Of a DNA stretch of 64,000 nucleotides, positions 8,187 to 17,582 are shown piece after piece. The number at the start of each line of letters is the position of its first letter. Position 1 is the stretch's first letter. Source of the DNA: CBDANZ01 sp965197865 (GTDB lineage: Bacteria > Acidobacteriota > Vicinamibacteria > Vicinamibacterales > CAVVIG01); contig CBDANZ010000003.1 in assembly GCA_965197865.1 (NCBI GenBank), positions 186,001 through 250,000 of the forward strand, read 5' to 3'. The notes beneath the pieces were generated by a model, which did not search any database, had not been told where the DNA came from, and worked only from the letters and a program-made list of their open reading frames with translations. The translations under genes and the position numbers were made by a program.

Positions 8187-8984
8187 CTACTTCCCGCCGT
8201 CGCGAAATCGCTCATCATAGGCACTCAACCCGAAAGGCGGACAAAAAGGGTTGAGCTGGTTGGCCCCCTCGAAAGGCGCGCACACCGTGAAGACTCGCCG
8301 ACTGACAGTCCTTCCGTGACGCAGGCGTGCCAACCAAGCCCTCAGCCGGTAGTGTGGACCGCTCCACACCTGCATGGTGACACGCAAGTAGGCCTGCTCG
8401 AGAAGGTTCTTCAAGGCCGTGTTCGAGGGGAGCAACACGGGAATACCGGACGAACCGAAGGTATGCGCCACGTGATTCGGTGGCAACGCGATGGCCACGT
8501 CACCCTCGAGCAGGACGAGCGACCGGGGATGACAACAGTGACGGATCTGGGAAAACGCGTAGAACGGATCGGCCAGATGATAATACACGCCTAAACACAC
8601 AATAATATCGAAGGTGCGATTGAGCGATGTCAGTTGGTAGATGGACAGATCTTGCCTGATCTCAATCTCCGACTTCAGCAGGTCACGGGCCATGCGCAGT
8701 CCGCGACCGTCCGACCAGTTCTGCGACACATCATCGGTGGCAAGTACCTCTTTGGCGCCTCGCTGCTCAGCGTAGAAGCTCCACAGCCCATCCCAACAGC
8801 CGACATCGAGCACGGTCTTTCCGCTGAATTCAACTCGGTCGAGCTGCGATCTGATGAACCGCTAGTTCTCCCTATGCTGGTCCGCATCGGGCTCTCGAGA
8901 AGTGGCATGAAGGCCGTCGCCAAAATCGAACTCGTGATATCAGTTGATCGCGTCTATCCCGGCTTGGCGTTCCGCAGGGTTCAT
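8187..8984 (-). pseudogene. Class I SAM-dependent methyltransferase with two in-frame stops
   Basis: Related to CmoB/DUF1698-type methyltransferases. From ATG 8984 one frame reads MNPAERQAGIDAIN, then TGA (8942-8940), YHEFDFGDGLHATSREPDAD, HREN, then TAG (8864-8862), RFIRSQLDRVEFSGK. The SAM motif VLDVGCWDG and RTFDIIVCLGVYYHLADPF follow. Family members carry Trp before YH and usually Trp at the second site, so both stops look like TGG changed by one G-to-A step. The C-terminal part after GTG 8813 (208 residues) is uninterrupted but lacks the N-terminal segment. Total length with stops read through would be 265, normal for the group. Confidence 0.75.
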
Positions 8985-9138
8985 CCAGGCCGACACTCTA
9001 GCGGCGATCCCAGAGCGCGGTCAAACGTCTCATCTTCTCGTGGAGTGCTGGTCAAATGTGTCACTCCGAGCGGTCAACAAGAGAGTGAAGACCGGAAGTT
9101 GTTGCCAAGTGAGACGTCAAGAGAACGAAAGAAAAGTA

Positions 9139-9229
9139 TGGCGGAGAGGGTGGGATTCGAACCCACGTGCCGGTTGCCCGACAAGACGCTTTCGAGGCGC
9201 CCCCGTTGCGACCACTTCGGTACCTCTCC
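9139..9229 (-). tRNA. tRNA-Ser (anticodon CGA)
   Basis: Minus strand folds as a class II tRNA. Acceptor arms GGAGAGG and CCTCTCC pair, the anticodon loop CTCGAAA gives anticodon CGA, a long variable arm follows, and the T arm contains GGTTCGAATCC. The discriminator is G and an encoded CCA (9141-9139) is present. It decodes UCG. Confidence 0.95.
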
Positions 9230-9240
9230 GTTGAGGTCGA

Positions 9241-9258
9241 GCAGGTCCAAAGACCTGC
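9241..9258. repeat. Intergenic palindromic repeat
   Basis: GCAGGTC and GACCTGC arms around a CAAA loop, 11 bases beyond the tRNA-Ser 5' end. It belongs to a dispersed family also seen at 58374-58428, 63007-63050 and 34312-34327. Confidence 0.8.
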
Positions 9259-9385
9259 ACCACACGCGGGTTCCGCGCGAAGCAGGCCTTCAATTATAAC
9301 GCGACGCCCCGATCCCTCTGGCCGCGCCAACCTCGCAGCAGTCCGCCCGAAAGCGGATACCACCTACGACATAGGCAGCACCGGA

Positions 9386-9832
9386 TCAGCGCTTTTCTCT
9401 GAAGAACATCTGCATCAGATCGCGGCACTCGTCTTCCCGCACGCCCGCGACGACATCAAACCGGTGGTTGTGGCCTGCAAGCTCACCACCGCGAACCACT
9501 GACCTGATCGCGCCCGTGCGCGGCTCGGCGGCGCCGTAGACAAGAGTGCCGATTCGCGCGTGGATGAGCGCCCCCACGCACATGAGACACGGCTCGATCG
9601 TCACGCACAGCGTCGCATCCGTCAGGCGGTAGTTGCCGAGGTGCCGCGCGGCGGCGCGGATCGCCATGATTTCGGCGTGCGCAGTCGGATCGGCTGCGGT
9701 CATCGGCTGATTGAACCCGCACCCCACGATCTCGCCGAGGGCGGCAACAACGGCGCCGATCGGCACCTCGCCGGCGTCGCGCGCCCGCCGAGCCTGGTCC
9801 AGCGCGGCGGCCATCAAACCTCCATGGGTCAT
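9386..9832 (-). CDS. tadA: tRNA-specific adenosine deaminase
   Basis: Deaminates A34 to inosine in tRNA-Arg(ACG), a substrate gene that also lies in this window at 47.2 kb. The 148-residue protein has the zinc deaminase motifs TAHAEIMAI (His ligand and catalytic Glu) and EPCLMCVGA (two Cys ligands). It also has GYGFNxP-like GCGFNQP and the family stretch IGTLVYGAAEPRTGA. Length is typical. ATG 9832 is taken as start; an internal ATG six codons in is also possible. It is divergent from gltB across 126 bases. Confidence 0.95.
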   Translation of the reverse strand: MTHGGLMAAALDQARRARDAGEVPIGAVVAALGEIVGCGFNQPMTAADPTAHAEIMAIRAAARHLGNYRLTDATLCVTIEPCLMCVGALIHARIGTLVYGAAEPRTGAIRSVVRGGELAGHNHRFDVVAGVREDECRDLMQMFFREKR

Positions 9833-9958
9833 ATTCTATCTATTTTAGTTATAGGTCAGATAAAGTGATTGTATTTTACTTCTGCGTCTTACTGGGCGAT
9901 AACCATAGCCAGCCCGGGTGGGTTGTCTCTGCCACGCGGGATCCCTGGAAAGAGCGCC
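9833..9958. promoter_or_regulatory. tadA/gltB divergent intergenic region
   Basis: A locally AT-rich stretch (about 9836-9890, with TATTTTAG and ATTGTATTTTAC) in an otherwise GC-rich window, between divergent genes. It probably holds both promoters. I cannot assign exact -35 and -10 boxes. The gltB ribosome-binding site GGAAAG ends about 6 bases before ATG 9959. Confidence 0.4.
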
Positions 9959-12900
9959 ATGTCCGACCTGTTCCACTCGTCCTGTCGCCAAGCGCCGGGT
10001 CCGCCCCCGGCCTCGGGCCTGTACGATCCGAGTCACGAGCACGACGCCTGCGGCGTCGGATTCGTCGTGGACATCAAGGGCCGGAAGTCGCGCGCGATCG
10101 TGGAGAAGGCGCTCTCTGTCCTCAAGAACCTGCAGCATCGCGGCGCCTGCGGCTGCGAGGTGAACACCGGCGACGGCGCCGGCATCCTGCTTCAGACGCC
10201 GGACAAGTTCCTCCGCCGCGTGGCCCCGGCACCGCTGCCCGCTGCCGGGCAGTACGGCGTCGGGCTGGTATTTCTGCCGCGGGAGGCGGAACCACGCGCG
10301 GCGCTCGAGCGGTTGTGTGCCGAGATCATCGCCGAGGAGGGCCAGCGGCTCATCGGCTGGCGCGACGTGCCGACCGACGATTCGCCCGTCGGACCGAGCG
10401 CGGTGGCGGTGGAGCCGGTCTTCAGGCAGGTGTTTGTCGGGAGGGGAGAGGGTCAAGAGGTTCAAGAGCAGCGGGCTACCTTCGAGCGCAAGCTGTACAT
10501 GATCCGCAAGCGTATCGAGCACGCTGCCGAGAAGCTGCCGATCCCCGCTGCCGCACAACAGTTCTTCTACATCGTCGGCCTGTCGTCCAACACACTCATC
10601 TACAAGGGCATGCTCACGGCGAGCCAGATCGAGACGATGTTTCCCGATCTCGTCGATCCGGATGTGGAGTCGGCGCTGGCGCTCGTGCACCAGCGGTTCA
10701 GCACGAACACGTTCCCCTCGTGGCCGCTCGCCCATCCCTATCGGTACATCGCGCACAACGGCGAGGTTAACACCCTCACTGGGAACGTCAACTGGATGCG
10801 AGCGCGCGAAGGACTGCTTGTCTCCGACGTGATGGGCGACGATCTGAAAAAGATTCTGCCGGTCATCCGCGAGGGCGGCAGCGACACGGCGACCTTCGAC
10901 AACGTGCTCGAGTTCCTCGTGATGACCGGACGGTCGCTCCCGCACGCCATTCTGATGATGATTCCGGAGCCGTGGCAGAACCACGAGGCGATGCCACCCG
11001 AGCGCAAGGCGTTCTACGCGTACCACTCGTCGCTGATGGAGCCGTGGGATGGCCCAGCGTCCATCGCATTCTCGGACGGCACCGTCATCGGTGCCGTGCT
11101 CGATCGGAACGGCCTCAGGCCCTCGCGCTATCTGGTCACGAAGGACGACCTCGTCGTCATGGCCTCCGAGGTCGGCGTGCTCGACATTCCGCCGGAAGAC
11201 GTTGTGCTGAAGGAGCGACTGCACCCCGGGCGAATCTTCCTGGTGGATACGGCGCGCGGGAAGATTGTGTCCGACGAGGAAATCAAGCAGGAGCTGGCGT
11301 CGGCTCATCCGTATCGGGAGTGGCTGTCGAACCTCATTGACATCGAAGATCTCGATCCGGCGCCGTATCTGCCGCCGCCGAGCCACGAGACCGTGACCCG
11401 GCGCCAGCAGCTCTTCGGCTACACGCACGAGGACCTCCGCCTGCTCATCGGGCCGATGGCGTCGCGCAGCGAAGAGCCGATCGGCTCGATGGGCACCGAC
11501 ACAGCGCTGGCGGCGCTGTCTCTTCGACCGCGCCTGCTCTACGACTACTTCAAGCAGGCGTTCGCCCAGGTCACCAACCCGCCGCTCGACGCGATCCGCG
11601 AGGAGCTGGTGACATCGATGGAATCGACGTTTGGGCCAGAAGGCAACCTGCTCGACCCGCGGCCGGAGTCGTGCCGTCAGATCAAGATCAAGTACCCGAT
11701 CATCGACAACGACCAGCTCGCGAAGCTGCGCCACGTGTACGAGCCGGGGTTCCGAGCGACGCGGATTCCGATGCTCTTCGACGTCCAGCTGAACGGCGCC
11801 GGGCTCGAGCGCGCGATGAACGATCTGAACGAGCGCGCGAGCGTCGCCGTCGAGGCCGGCTACCACATCCTCATCTTGTCGGACCGGGACGCTGATCGGT
11901 ACCGGGCGCCGATTCCGAGCCTGCTCGCGACCTCCGGCGTGCACCACCACCTCGTGCGCCGGGGCATGCGCACCAGGTGCGCTCTGGTCGTTGAATCGGG
12001 CGACGCGCGCGAGGTACATCACTGCGCGCTGCTCATCGGCTACGGCGCCGGCGCGGTGAACCCGTATCTCGCGTTCGAGACGCTCGACGACATGATCCGG
12101 CAGCGGCTGCTCGTCGGCCTCACGCACGAAAAGGCGATCAAGAGCTACATCAAGGCGCTGAACAAAGGCATCTTGAAGGTGATGTCCAAGATGGGCATCT
12201 CCACGCTTCAGAGCTACCGCGGCGCGCAGGTGTTCGAAGCCGTCGGGCTCGATCGCGCGCTGGTCGACAAGTACTTCACGCGGACCCCATCGCGAATTGG
12301 CGGCGTCGGCATCGACGTGATCGCGGAGGAGGTCCGCCACCGGCACGAGAGGGCCTTTCCCGCGGGGCCCATCGGGGAGCACGATCTCGAGTGGGGCGGC
12401 GAGTACCAGTGGCGCCGCGACGGCGAATATCACCTCTTCAACCCGGAAACCGTTTTCAAGCTGCAGCATGCCACCCAGAGCGGCCAGTACTCGATCTTCA
12501 AGGAGTACACGCGGCTCGTGGACAACCAGAACCACCGCCTCGCGACGCTGCGCGGCCTGCTGGAGCTGAGGCACGTCCCGGAGGGCGTTCCGCTCGACGA
12601 GGTCGAGCCGGTCGAGTCGATCGTCGAGCGGTTTGCGACCGGTGCGATGTCGTACGGGTCGATCAGCCAGGAAGCGCACGAAACGCTCGCCATTGCGATG
12701 AACCGGCTGGGCGGTAAGTCGAACACGGGCGAAGGGGGCGAGGACCCGGCGCGCTACACGCACGACGCAAACGGCGACTGGCGGCGGAGCGCGGTCAAGC
12801 AGGTGGCGTCGGCGCGTTTCGGCGTCACGAGCGAGTACCTCGTCAACGCCGACGACCTGCAAATCAAGATGGCGCAGGGCGCCAAGCCGGGTGAAGGCGG

Positions 12901-14578
12901 ACAGCTTCCGGGCGCCAAGGTCTACCCGTGGATTGCCAAGGTGCGGTACGCGACGCCTGGCGTCGCTTTGATCTCGCCGCCACCGCATCACGACATCTAC
13001 TCGATCGAGGACCTCGCGCAGCTCATCTACGACCTGAAGAACTCGAACCCGCAGGCGCGCATCCACGTGAAGCTCGTGGCGCTTGCGGGCGTCGGCACGG
13101 TCGCGGCGGGGGTCGCGAAAGCGCACGCCGACGTGGTGCTCATCTCCGGTCACGACGGCGGCACGGGCGCCTCGCCGCTCACTTCGATCAAGCACGGCGG
13201 CGTGCCCTGGGAGCTGGGCCTCGCGGAAACGCAGCAGGTCCTGATGATGAATAAGCTGCGCGACCGCATCGTCGTGCAGGTGGACGGACAGCTCAAGACG
13301 GGCCGCGACGTCGTGATTGCCGCACTAATGGGCGCCGAAGAATACGGGTTTTCGACGGCGCCGCTCGTCGTGTCGGGCTGCATCATGATGCGCGTGTGTC
13401 ACCTGAACACGTGCCCGGTGGGCATTGCGACGCAGGATCCGGAGCTGCGCAGGAACTTTACCGGCAAAGCGGAGCACGTGGTCAACTTCTTCCGGTTTAT
13501 CGCCCAGGAAGTGCGTGAATGCATGGCCGCGCTGGGGTTCCGCACGATGGACGAGATGATTGGCCGTACGGACCGGCTGAACTTCCGGAAGGCCATCGAT
13601 CATTGGAAAGCGAAGGGACTGGATTTCTCGGCCATCCTCCATGAGCCGCCCGTGGAGCCCGACGCGCCGCGCCGCCACGTCCGCGCTCAAGACCATGGGC
13701 TTGCTCAGGCGCTCGACAACGAGATCATCCTGCGCTGCCGCGAGGTACTGGAGGATCGCGCGACCCTTTCAGGGTCGCGGAAAACGATTTCGCTCGATCT
13801 GCCGATCAGAAACGTCAACCGCACGGTGGGAACGCTTCTCGGCTACGAGGTGACGAGGCGGTACGGCGCCGAGGGGCTACCGGACGACACGATCCGGCTG
13901 AAGTTCACCGGCTCGGCCGGTCAGAGCTTCGCCGCCTTCGTACCGTCCGGCATCACGCTCACTCTCGAAGGCGACTCCAACGACTACATGGCCAAGGGCC
14001 TGTCGGGCGGCAGGGTGATCGTCTATCCGCCGAAGGCGTCGGCCTTCGTGGCCGAGGACAACATCGTCATCGGGAACGTCGCGCTCTACGGCGCGACCAG
14101 TGGGGAGGCTTATTTCCGCGGCCTCGCAGGCGAGCGCTTTGCGGTGCGAAACAGCGGCGCGTACGCAGTGGTCGAAGGCGTCGGCGACCACGGCTGCGAG
14201 TACATGACCGGCGGCCGGGTCGTCGTGCTGGGAACGACCGGACGCAACTTCGCCGCCGGCATGAGCGGGGGCATCGCCTACGTGCTGGACCGGAGCGGCG
14301 CCTTCCTGCGGTGCTGCAATCGCGAGATGGTGGACTTGGAGTCACTCGAGCAGCTGGAGGATGTCGAGCTCCTTGAGCGGCTGATCCGACGTCACGTGAA
14401 GTACACCGGCAGCGAGCTCGGCGCGCGCGTGCTTGGCGACTGGAACGATTCGCTGCGGCACTTCGTCAAGATCATGCCGCGCGACTTCAAGCGCGTGCTG
14501 CACGCGCAGGCCAGGGCCGCCACCATCGGCCGCGAAGCGTCGTTCACCGAGCTGGTCGGGGTCGCTGTCGGTGGGTAA
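9959..14578 (+). CDS. gltB: Glutamate synthase large subunit
   Basis: Glutamine-dependent glutamate synthase: makes two glutamates from glutamine and 2-oxoglutarate. The 1539-residue product has a short propeptide ending HDA before Cys31 (CGVGFVV), the N-terminal nucleophile of the class II amidotransferase domain. The central domain contains NHEAMPPERKAF. The FMN synthase domain has GEGGEDPARY, AQGAKPGEGGQLPG and SGHDGGTGASPLTS, and the [3Fe-4S] Cys cluster CIMMRVCHLNTCPVG. The C-terminal beta-helix domain has GNVALYGATSGEAYFRG. ATG 9959 is preferred over upstream in-frame starts because of a GGAAAG site and the normal pro-sequence. Two in-frame repeats sit inside: 10441-10475 (GEGQEVQEQ) and the palindrome 13759-13779. 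Confidence 0.97.
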   Translation: MSDLFHSSCRQAPGPPPASGLYDPSHEHDACGVGFVVDIKGRKSRAIVEKALSVLKNLQHRGACGCEVNTGDGAGILLQTPDKFLRRVAPAPLPAAGQYGVGLVFLPREAEPRAALERLCAEIIAEEGQRLIGWRDVPTDDSPVGPSAVAVEPVFRQVFVGRGEGQEVQEQRATFERKLYMIRKRIEHAAEKLPIPAAAQQFFYIVGLSSNTLIYKGMLTASQIETMFPDLVDPDVESALALVHQRFSTNTFPSWPLAHPYRYIAHNGEVNTLTGNVNWMRAREGLLVSDVMGDDLKKILPVIREGGSDTATFDNVLEFLVMTGRSLPHAILMMIPEPWQNHEAMPPERKAFYAYHSSLMEPWDGPASIAFSDGTVIGAVLDRNGLRPSRYLVTKDDLVVMASEVGVLDIPPEDVVLKERLHPGRIFLVDTARGKIVSDEEIKQELASAHPYREWLSNLIDIEDLDPAPYLPPPSHETVTRRQQLFGYTHEDLRLLIGPMASRSEEPIGSMGTDTALAALSLRPRLLYDYFKQAFAQVTNPPLDAIREELVTSMESTFGPEGNLLDPRPESCRQIKIKYPIIDNDQLAKLRHVYEPGFRATRIPMLFDVQLNGAGLERAMNDLNERASVAVEAGYHILILSDRDADRYRAPIPSLLATSGVHHHLVRRGMRTRCALVVESGDAREVHHCALLIGYGAGAVNPYLAFETLDDMIRQRLLVGLTHEKAIKSYIKALNKGILKVMSKMGISTLQSYRGAQVFEAVGLDRALVDKYFTRTPSRIGGVGIDVIAEEVRHRHERAFPAGPIGEHDLEWGGEYQWRRDGEYHLFNPETVFKLQHATQSGQYSIFKEYTRLVDNQNHRLATLRGLLELRHVPEGVPLDEVEPVESIVERFATGAMSYGSISQEAHETLAIAMNRLGGKSNTGEGGEDPARYTHDANGDWRRSAVKQVASARFGVTSEYLVNADDLQIKMAQGAKPGEGGQLPGAKVYPWIAKVRYATPGVALISPPPHHDIYSIEDLAQLIYDLKNSNPQARIHVKLVALAGVGTVAAGVAKAHADVVLISGHDGGTGASPLTSIKHGGVPWELGLAETQQVLMMNKLRDRIVVQVDGQLKTGRDVVIAALMGAEEYGFSTAPLVVSGCIMMRVCHLNTCPVGIATQDPELRRNFTGKAEHVVNFFRFIAQEVRECMAALGFRTMDEMIGRTDRLNFRKAIDHWKAKGLDFSAILHEPPVEPDAPRRHVRAQDHGLAQALDNEIILRCREVLEDRATLSGSRKTISLDLPIRNVNRTVGTLLGYEVTRRYGAEGLPDDTIRLKFTGSAGQSFAAFVPSGITLTLEGDSNDYMAKGLSGGRVIVYPPKASAFVAEDNIVIGNVALYGATSGEAYFRGLAGERFAVRNSGAYAVVEGVGDHGCEYMTGGRVVVLGTTGRNFAAGMSGGIAYVLDRSGAFLRCCNREMVDLESLEQLEDVELLERLIRRHVKYTGSELGARVLGDWNDSLRHFVKIMPRDFKRVLHAQARAATIGREASFTELVGVAVGG
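13759..13779. repeat. In-frame palindromic element inside gltB
   Basis: Arms CGCGACCCT and AGGGTCGCG flank TTC. It lies in the linker encoding EDRATLSGSRKTI between the synthase and beta-helix domains. The same arms occur at 29900-29920 in the permease gene and in shortened form at 57519-57539. Confidence 0.85.
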
Positions 14579-16019
14579 AGTTACCGGGTTCATCGAGATC
14601 GTGCGGAAGAAACCGCCGACGCGACCGATCGCGGAACGCGTCCGCGACTGGCGCGAGGTGTACCTGCCCTACCCAGAGGCCTCGCTAAAAGATCAGGCAG
14701 CGCGGTGCATGGATTGCGGCATTCCGTTCTGCCATCAGGGCTGCCCGCTTGGGAATCTCATCCCCGACTGGAACGATCTCGTCTACCGCGACCAGTGGAA
14801 GGCGGCCATCGATCGCCTGCACGCGACGAACAACTTCCCCGAATTCACCGGCCGGTTGTGCCCGGCGCCGTGTGAGGGCTCGTGCGTGCTCGACATCAAC
14901 AACGATCCGGTCACCATCAAGGCGATTGAGGTCTCGATCATCGATCGCGCGTTCGACGAGGGCTGGGCGTCCGCCGAAGAGCCGGAGAGGCGCACCGGCA
15001 AGCGCGTGGCCGTCGTCGGGTCGGGCCCCGCGGGTCTGGCGGCGGCCGCACAGTTGAACCGCGCCGGCCACTGCGTGACCGTCTTCGAGCGCGCCGACCG
15101 CATCGGCGGGCTCCTCCGCTACGGAATTCCAGAGTTCAAGTTCGAAAAGCGCTTCCTCGATCGACGACTCGACCTGATGATGCTGGAAGGGATCGCCTTC
15201 CGTCCGGGTGTGAACGTGGGCGTCGACGTTGCCGCAGAACAGGTTCGCCGAGAGTTCGATGCGCTCATCCTCGCCGGAGGATCGACCAGGCCGCGCGATC
15301 TACAGATGCTAGGCCGTGAGCTCTCCGGTATTCATTTTGCCATGGACTACCTGACGCTGCAGAACCAGCGGTGCGAGGGCGTTGTCATTCCTGAGCACCG
15401 CTTCGTCACCGCGAAGGACAAGCACGTCGTCATCATCGGCGGTGGCGACACCGGAGCCGACTGCCTGGGGACGGTGCACCGCCAGGGCGCACGGTCAGTT
15501 TACCAGCTCGAGCTGCTCCCGCGTCCGCCCGACGAGCGCGCTAATGACAATCCGTGGCCGCTCTGGCCGAACATCTTCCGCGTCTCGCCCGCTCATGAGG
15601 AGGGCGGCGAGCGACTATACTCAATCGCCACGCAGAGGTTCACCGGCGACGATCGCGGCCGCGTGACCACGCTTCATGCCTTCAAGATCGAGACGGCTAG
15701 TAACGGCGGCCGTGTCGAGTTCAGGCCAGTTCCCGGCAGCGAGTTCGAGCTAAAGGCCGACCTCGTGCTGCTCGCGATGGGTTTCCTCGGCCCCGAGCAG
15801 GACGGCATGCTCCAGGAGCTCGGCGTGCGCACGACCGATCGCGCCAACGTCTGGCGCGACGCGCGCTGGATGACCAGCTTGCCGGGCGTCTTTACGGCCG
15901 GCGACATGCAGCGCGGGCAGTCGCTCATCGTCTGGGCGATCGCGGAAGGCCGTTCCTGTGCCCGCGGCGTCGATGAGTACCTGATGGGTCGATCCGACCT
16001 GCCCGCCCCGCTCCAGTAG
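14571..16019 (+). CDS. gltD: Glutamate synthase small subunit
   Basis: NADPH-oxidising partner of GltB; passes electrons through FAD and iron-sulfur clusters to the large subunit. GTG 14571 overlaps the gltB end by eight bases and gives a 482-residue protein starting VGKVTGFIEI, the normal GltD N-terminus. Cys motifs CMDCGIPFCHQGCP and CPAPCEGSC hold two [4Fe-4S] clusters. GSGPAGLAAA is the FAD site, GGGDTGADCLG the NADPH site, and FTAGDMQRGQSLIVWAI the terminal FAD-binding segment. Earlier in-frame ATG codons within gltB would add non-homologous residues. Confidence 0.96.
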   Translation: MGKVTGFIEIVRKKPPTRPIAERVRDWREVYLPYPEASLKDQAARCMDCGIPFCHQGCPLGNLIPDWNDLVYRDQWKAAIDRLHATNNFPEFTGRLCPAPCEGSCVLDINNDPVTIKAIEVSIIDRAFDEGWASAEEPERRTGKRVAVVGSGPAGLAAAAQLNRAGHCVTVFERADRIGGLLRYGIPEFKFEKRFLDRRLDLMMLEGIAFRPGVNVGVDVAAEQVRREFDALILAGGSTRPRDLQMLGRELSGIHFAMDYLTLQNQRCEGVVIPEHRFVTAKDKHVVIIGGGDTGADCLGTVHRQGARSVYQLELLPRPPDERANDNPWPLWPNIFRVSPAHEEGGERLYSIATQRFTGDDRGRVTTLHAFKIETASNGGRVEFRPVPGSEFELKADLVLLAMGFLGPEQDGMLQELGVRTTDRANVWRDARWMTSLPGVFTAGDMQRGQSLIVWAIAEGRSCARGVDEYLMGRSDLPAPLQ

Positions 16020-16154
16020 CGCTAGCGGCCTGACGTTTTCTTGCCAAACTGGCGCTGTCGTGGTTTGTCATCTAGGTCCAGTTCCTGCACAATGATGCGC
16101 ATCCCATCTCGGTCTTCGAGGGCATTTCTTTTGCCTTCCAAACGGTACTTCGGT

Positions 16155-16696
16155 ATGCGTAGTTTCGATATGCGTAGTACTGAAGGGTTCTCGATGGTCG
16201 AATTGCTCGTGGCAGTCGCGATCATCGGCTTTCTCGCGTCAATTACGGTCCCGCAGCTGCTGCGCGCGCGGCTGGCCGCCAACGAGGCGTCCAGCCTCGG
16301 GTCGCTTCGAGCGATCTCTAGTAGTCAAGCAAACTACGCGGCAACGCGCGGATCGGGCGGATTCGCCACGGATCTGGCCAGACCTCGTCAAGCTACCGCC
16401 AACCAGCATTAACGGTTTTCTCAGCACGGACCTCGCCAGCAACGGGATCGGGAAGAGCGGCTACGTCCTAGTGGTCACCAAGAACGCCGACCCGACCACC
16501 GGTCGACATCCTGACTCCATCCTGCAACCTGGCGCCCTCCCCGCGCGCCAGCTCCTACTTCGCGAGCGCGGTGCCGGTATCCCCCGGCCAGTCAGGCAAC
16601 CGGTTTCTTACGACCGACACGCCCAGCACGATCCATGTGAATACGGCTGAGCCGGTCCCAAACCCGGTTCCGGCGGCAACCCCCACAGTCCAGTAA
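16155..16696 (+). pseudogene. Type IV pilin-like/pseudopilin gene with two frameshifts
   Basis: Prepilin-type protein. From ATG 16155 (or 16170) the frame reads MRSFDMRSTEGFSMVELLVA and AIIGFLASITVPQLLRAR, a prepilin peptidase site (G followed by FSMVE) and hydrophobic helix. SLGSLRAISSSQANYAATRG follows. The reading then moves to a second frame near 16385 (LVKLPPTSINGFLSTDLASN, GKSGYVLVVTKNADP) and a third near 16503 (DILTPSCNLAPS, SSYFASAVPVSPGQSG, FTTDTPSTIHVN). It ends at TAA 16694-16696. Joined, it gives a normal 180-residue pseudopilin. Two separate indels make a pseudogene likely; sequence error is the alternative. Confidence 0.7.
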
Positions 16697-16738
16697 GTTA
16701 CCGAGACCGAGCTTGCAAGGATCTGTTACGATGAGCAC

Positions 16739-17569
16739 ATGATGACTTCCAAGCGCTTTTCGTTCGCAGCGGCTCTCGTTGGCGTGGCCATGAGCGCCGC
16801 CGCGGGCGGATGCGCCCCTGCCGATCCTCCTTCGAGCCGCTCATCTCCAGACGACGCGACCGACCCGGGCGTTGTCGTGCAGCTGCTTCGGGCGCGGACC
16901 CCGGTACCCGCTTTTCAGGTGACGGACTTGGCCGGCAGGTCGATGTCATCCGCCGACTGGAAGAGCAAGGTCGTCATTGTCAACTTCTGGGCGACCTGGT
17001 GCCTGCCGTGTGTGGCGGAGATTCGCGACCTCATCGCCCTCCAGGACAAATACCGTGATGAGCTCGTCATCATCGGCGTATCCGAGGACGAGGGGTCGCC
17101 CGAAGCGGTGAAGCGTTTCGCCGAAGAGCGGAAGATCAACTACCCGATCGTGATGGCGACGCCCGAGCTCGAGAAGATTTTTCCGGGCGTCATTGCGCTG
17201 CCGACGACATTCGTCCTCGATCGGGAGGGACGATTGGCGCAGAGGCACGTGGGGCTTCTAAACGCGAAGCAGACCGAAGGGACTACGCGGGCGCTGGCTG
17301 GTTTGAGCGTGAACGCGAAAGTCGAGCACGTGGACGATCCGAGCCGGCTCACTGCGGAGGGCGTCGCGCAAGTCAAAAACATTCCAGGCGTCGCTCTCTC
17401 GGCCGTACCGACGGAACGGAGGGGCGATGTCCTTCAGGCGCTCAACGAAAACAAATGCACGTGCGGCTGTGATCTAAGCACCGCGAAATGCCGCATCGAA
17501 GATCCGACGTGCGAGGTGAGCCTGCCGCTGGCGAAGGCGATCGTCGAGAAGTTCGCGGCCAGTCTCTAA
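16739..17569 (+). CDS. TlpA-family thioredoxin-like lipoprotein with Cys-rich C-terminus
   Basis: Extracytoplasmic thiol-disulfide protein. Residues 1-25 form a lipoprotein signal with lipobox-like AGGCAP. A thioredoxin domain (about 60-180) contains the active site FWATWCLPCVAEI and the cis-Pro segment ALPTTFVLDREG. The unusual part is the C-terminal extension (about 200-276). It has the Cys cluster CTCGC, then a Cys 8 residues on in TAKCRIEDPTC, and then SLPLAKAIVEKF. Such a CxCGC module may bind metal or haem or act as a redox relay. Tandem ATG codons 16739 and 16742 are both possible starts. A single gene with no operon partner visible. Confidence 0.85.
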   Translation: MMTSKRFSFAAALVGVAMSAAAGGCAPADPPSSRSSPDDATDPGVVVQLLRARTPVPAFQVTDLAGRSMSSADWKSKVVIVNFWATWCLPCVAEIRDLIALQDKYRDELVIIGVSEDEGSPEAVKRFAEERKINYPIVMATPELEKIFPGVIALPTTFVLDREGRLAQRHVGLLNAKQTEGTTRALAGLSVNAKVEHVDDPSRLTAEGVAQVKNIPGVALSAVPTERRGDVLQALNENKCTCGCDLSTAKCRIEDPTCEVSLPLAKAIVEKFAASL

Positions 17570-17582
17570 CAACCTATCAGGA

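Noticed and set aside
8940..8942. Possible selenocysteine TGA in the methyltransferase
   Set aside because: Trp is expected at this site and a second, amber stop follows in the same frame.
9845..13195. 1116-codon open frame on the minus strand
   Set aside because: It is the complement of gltB; GC-rich coding sequence leaves its antisense frame open. No recognisable domains.
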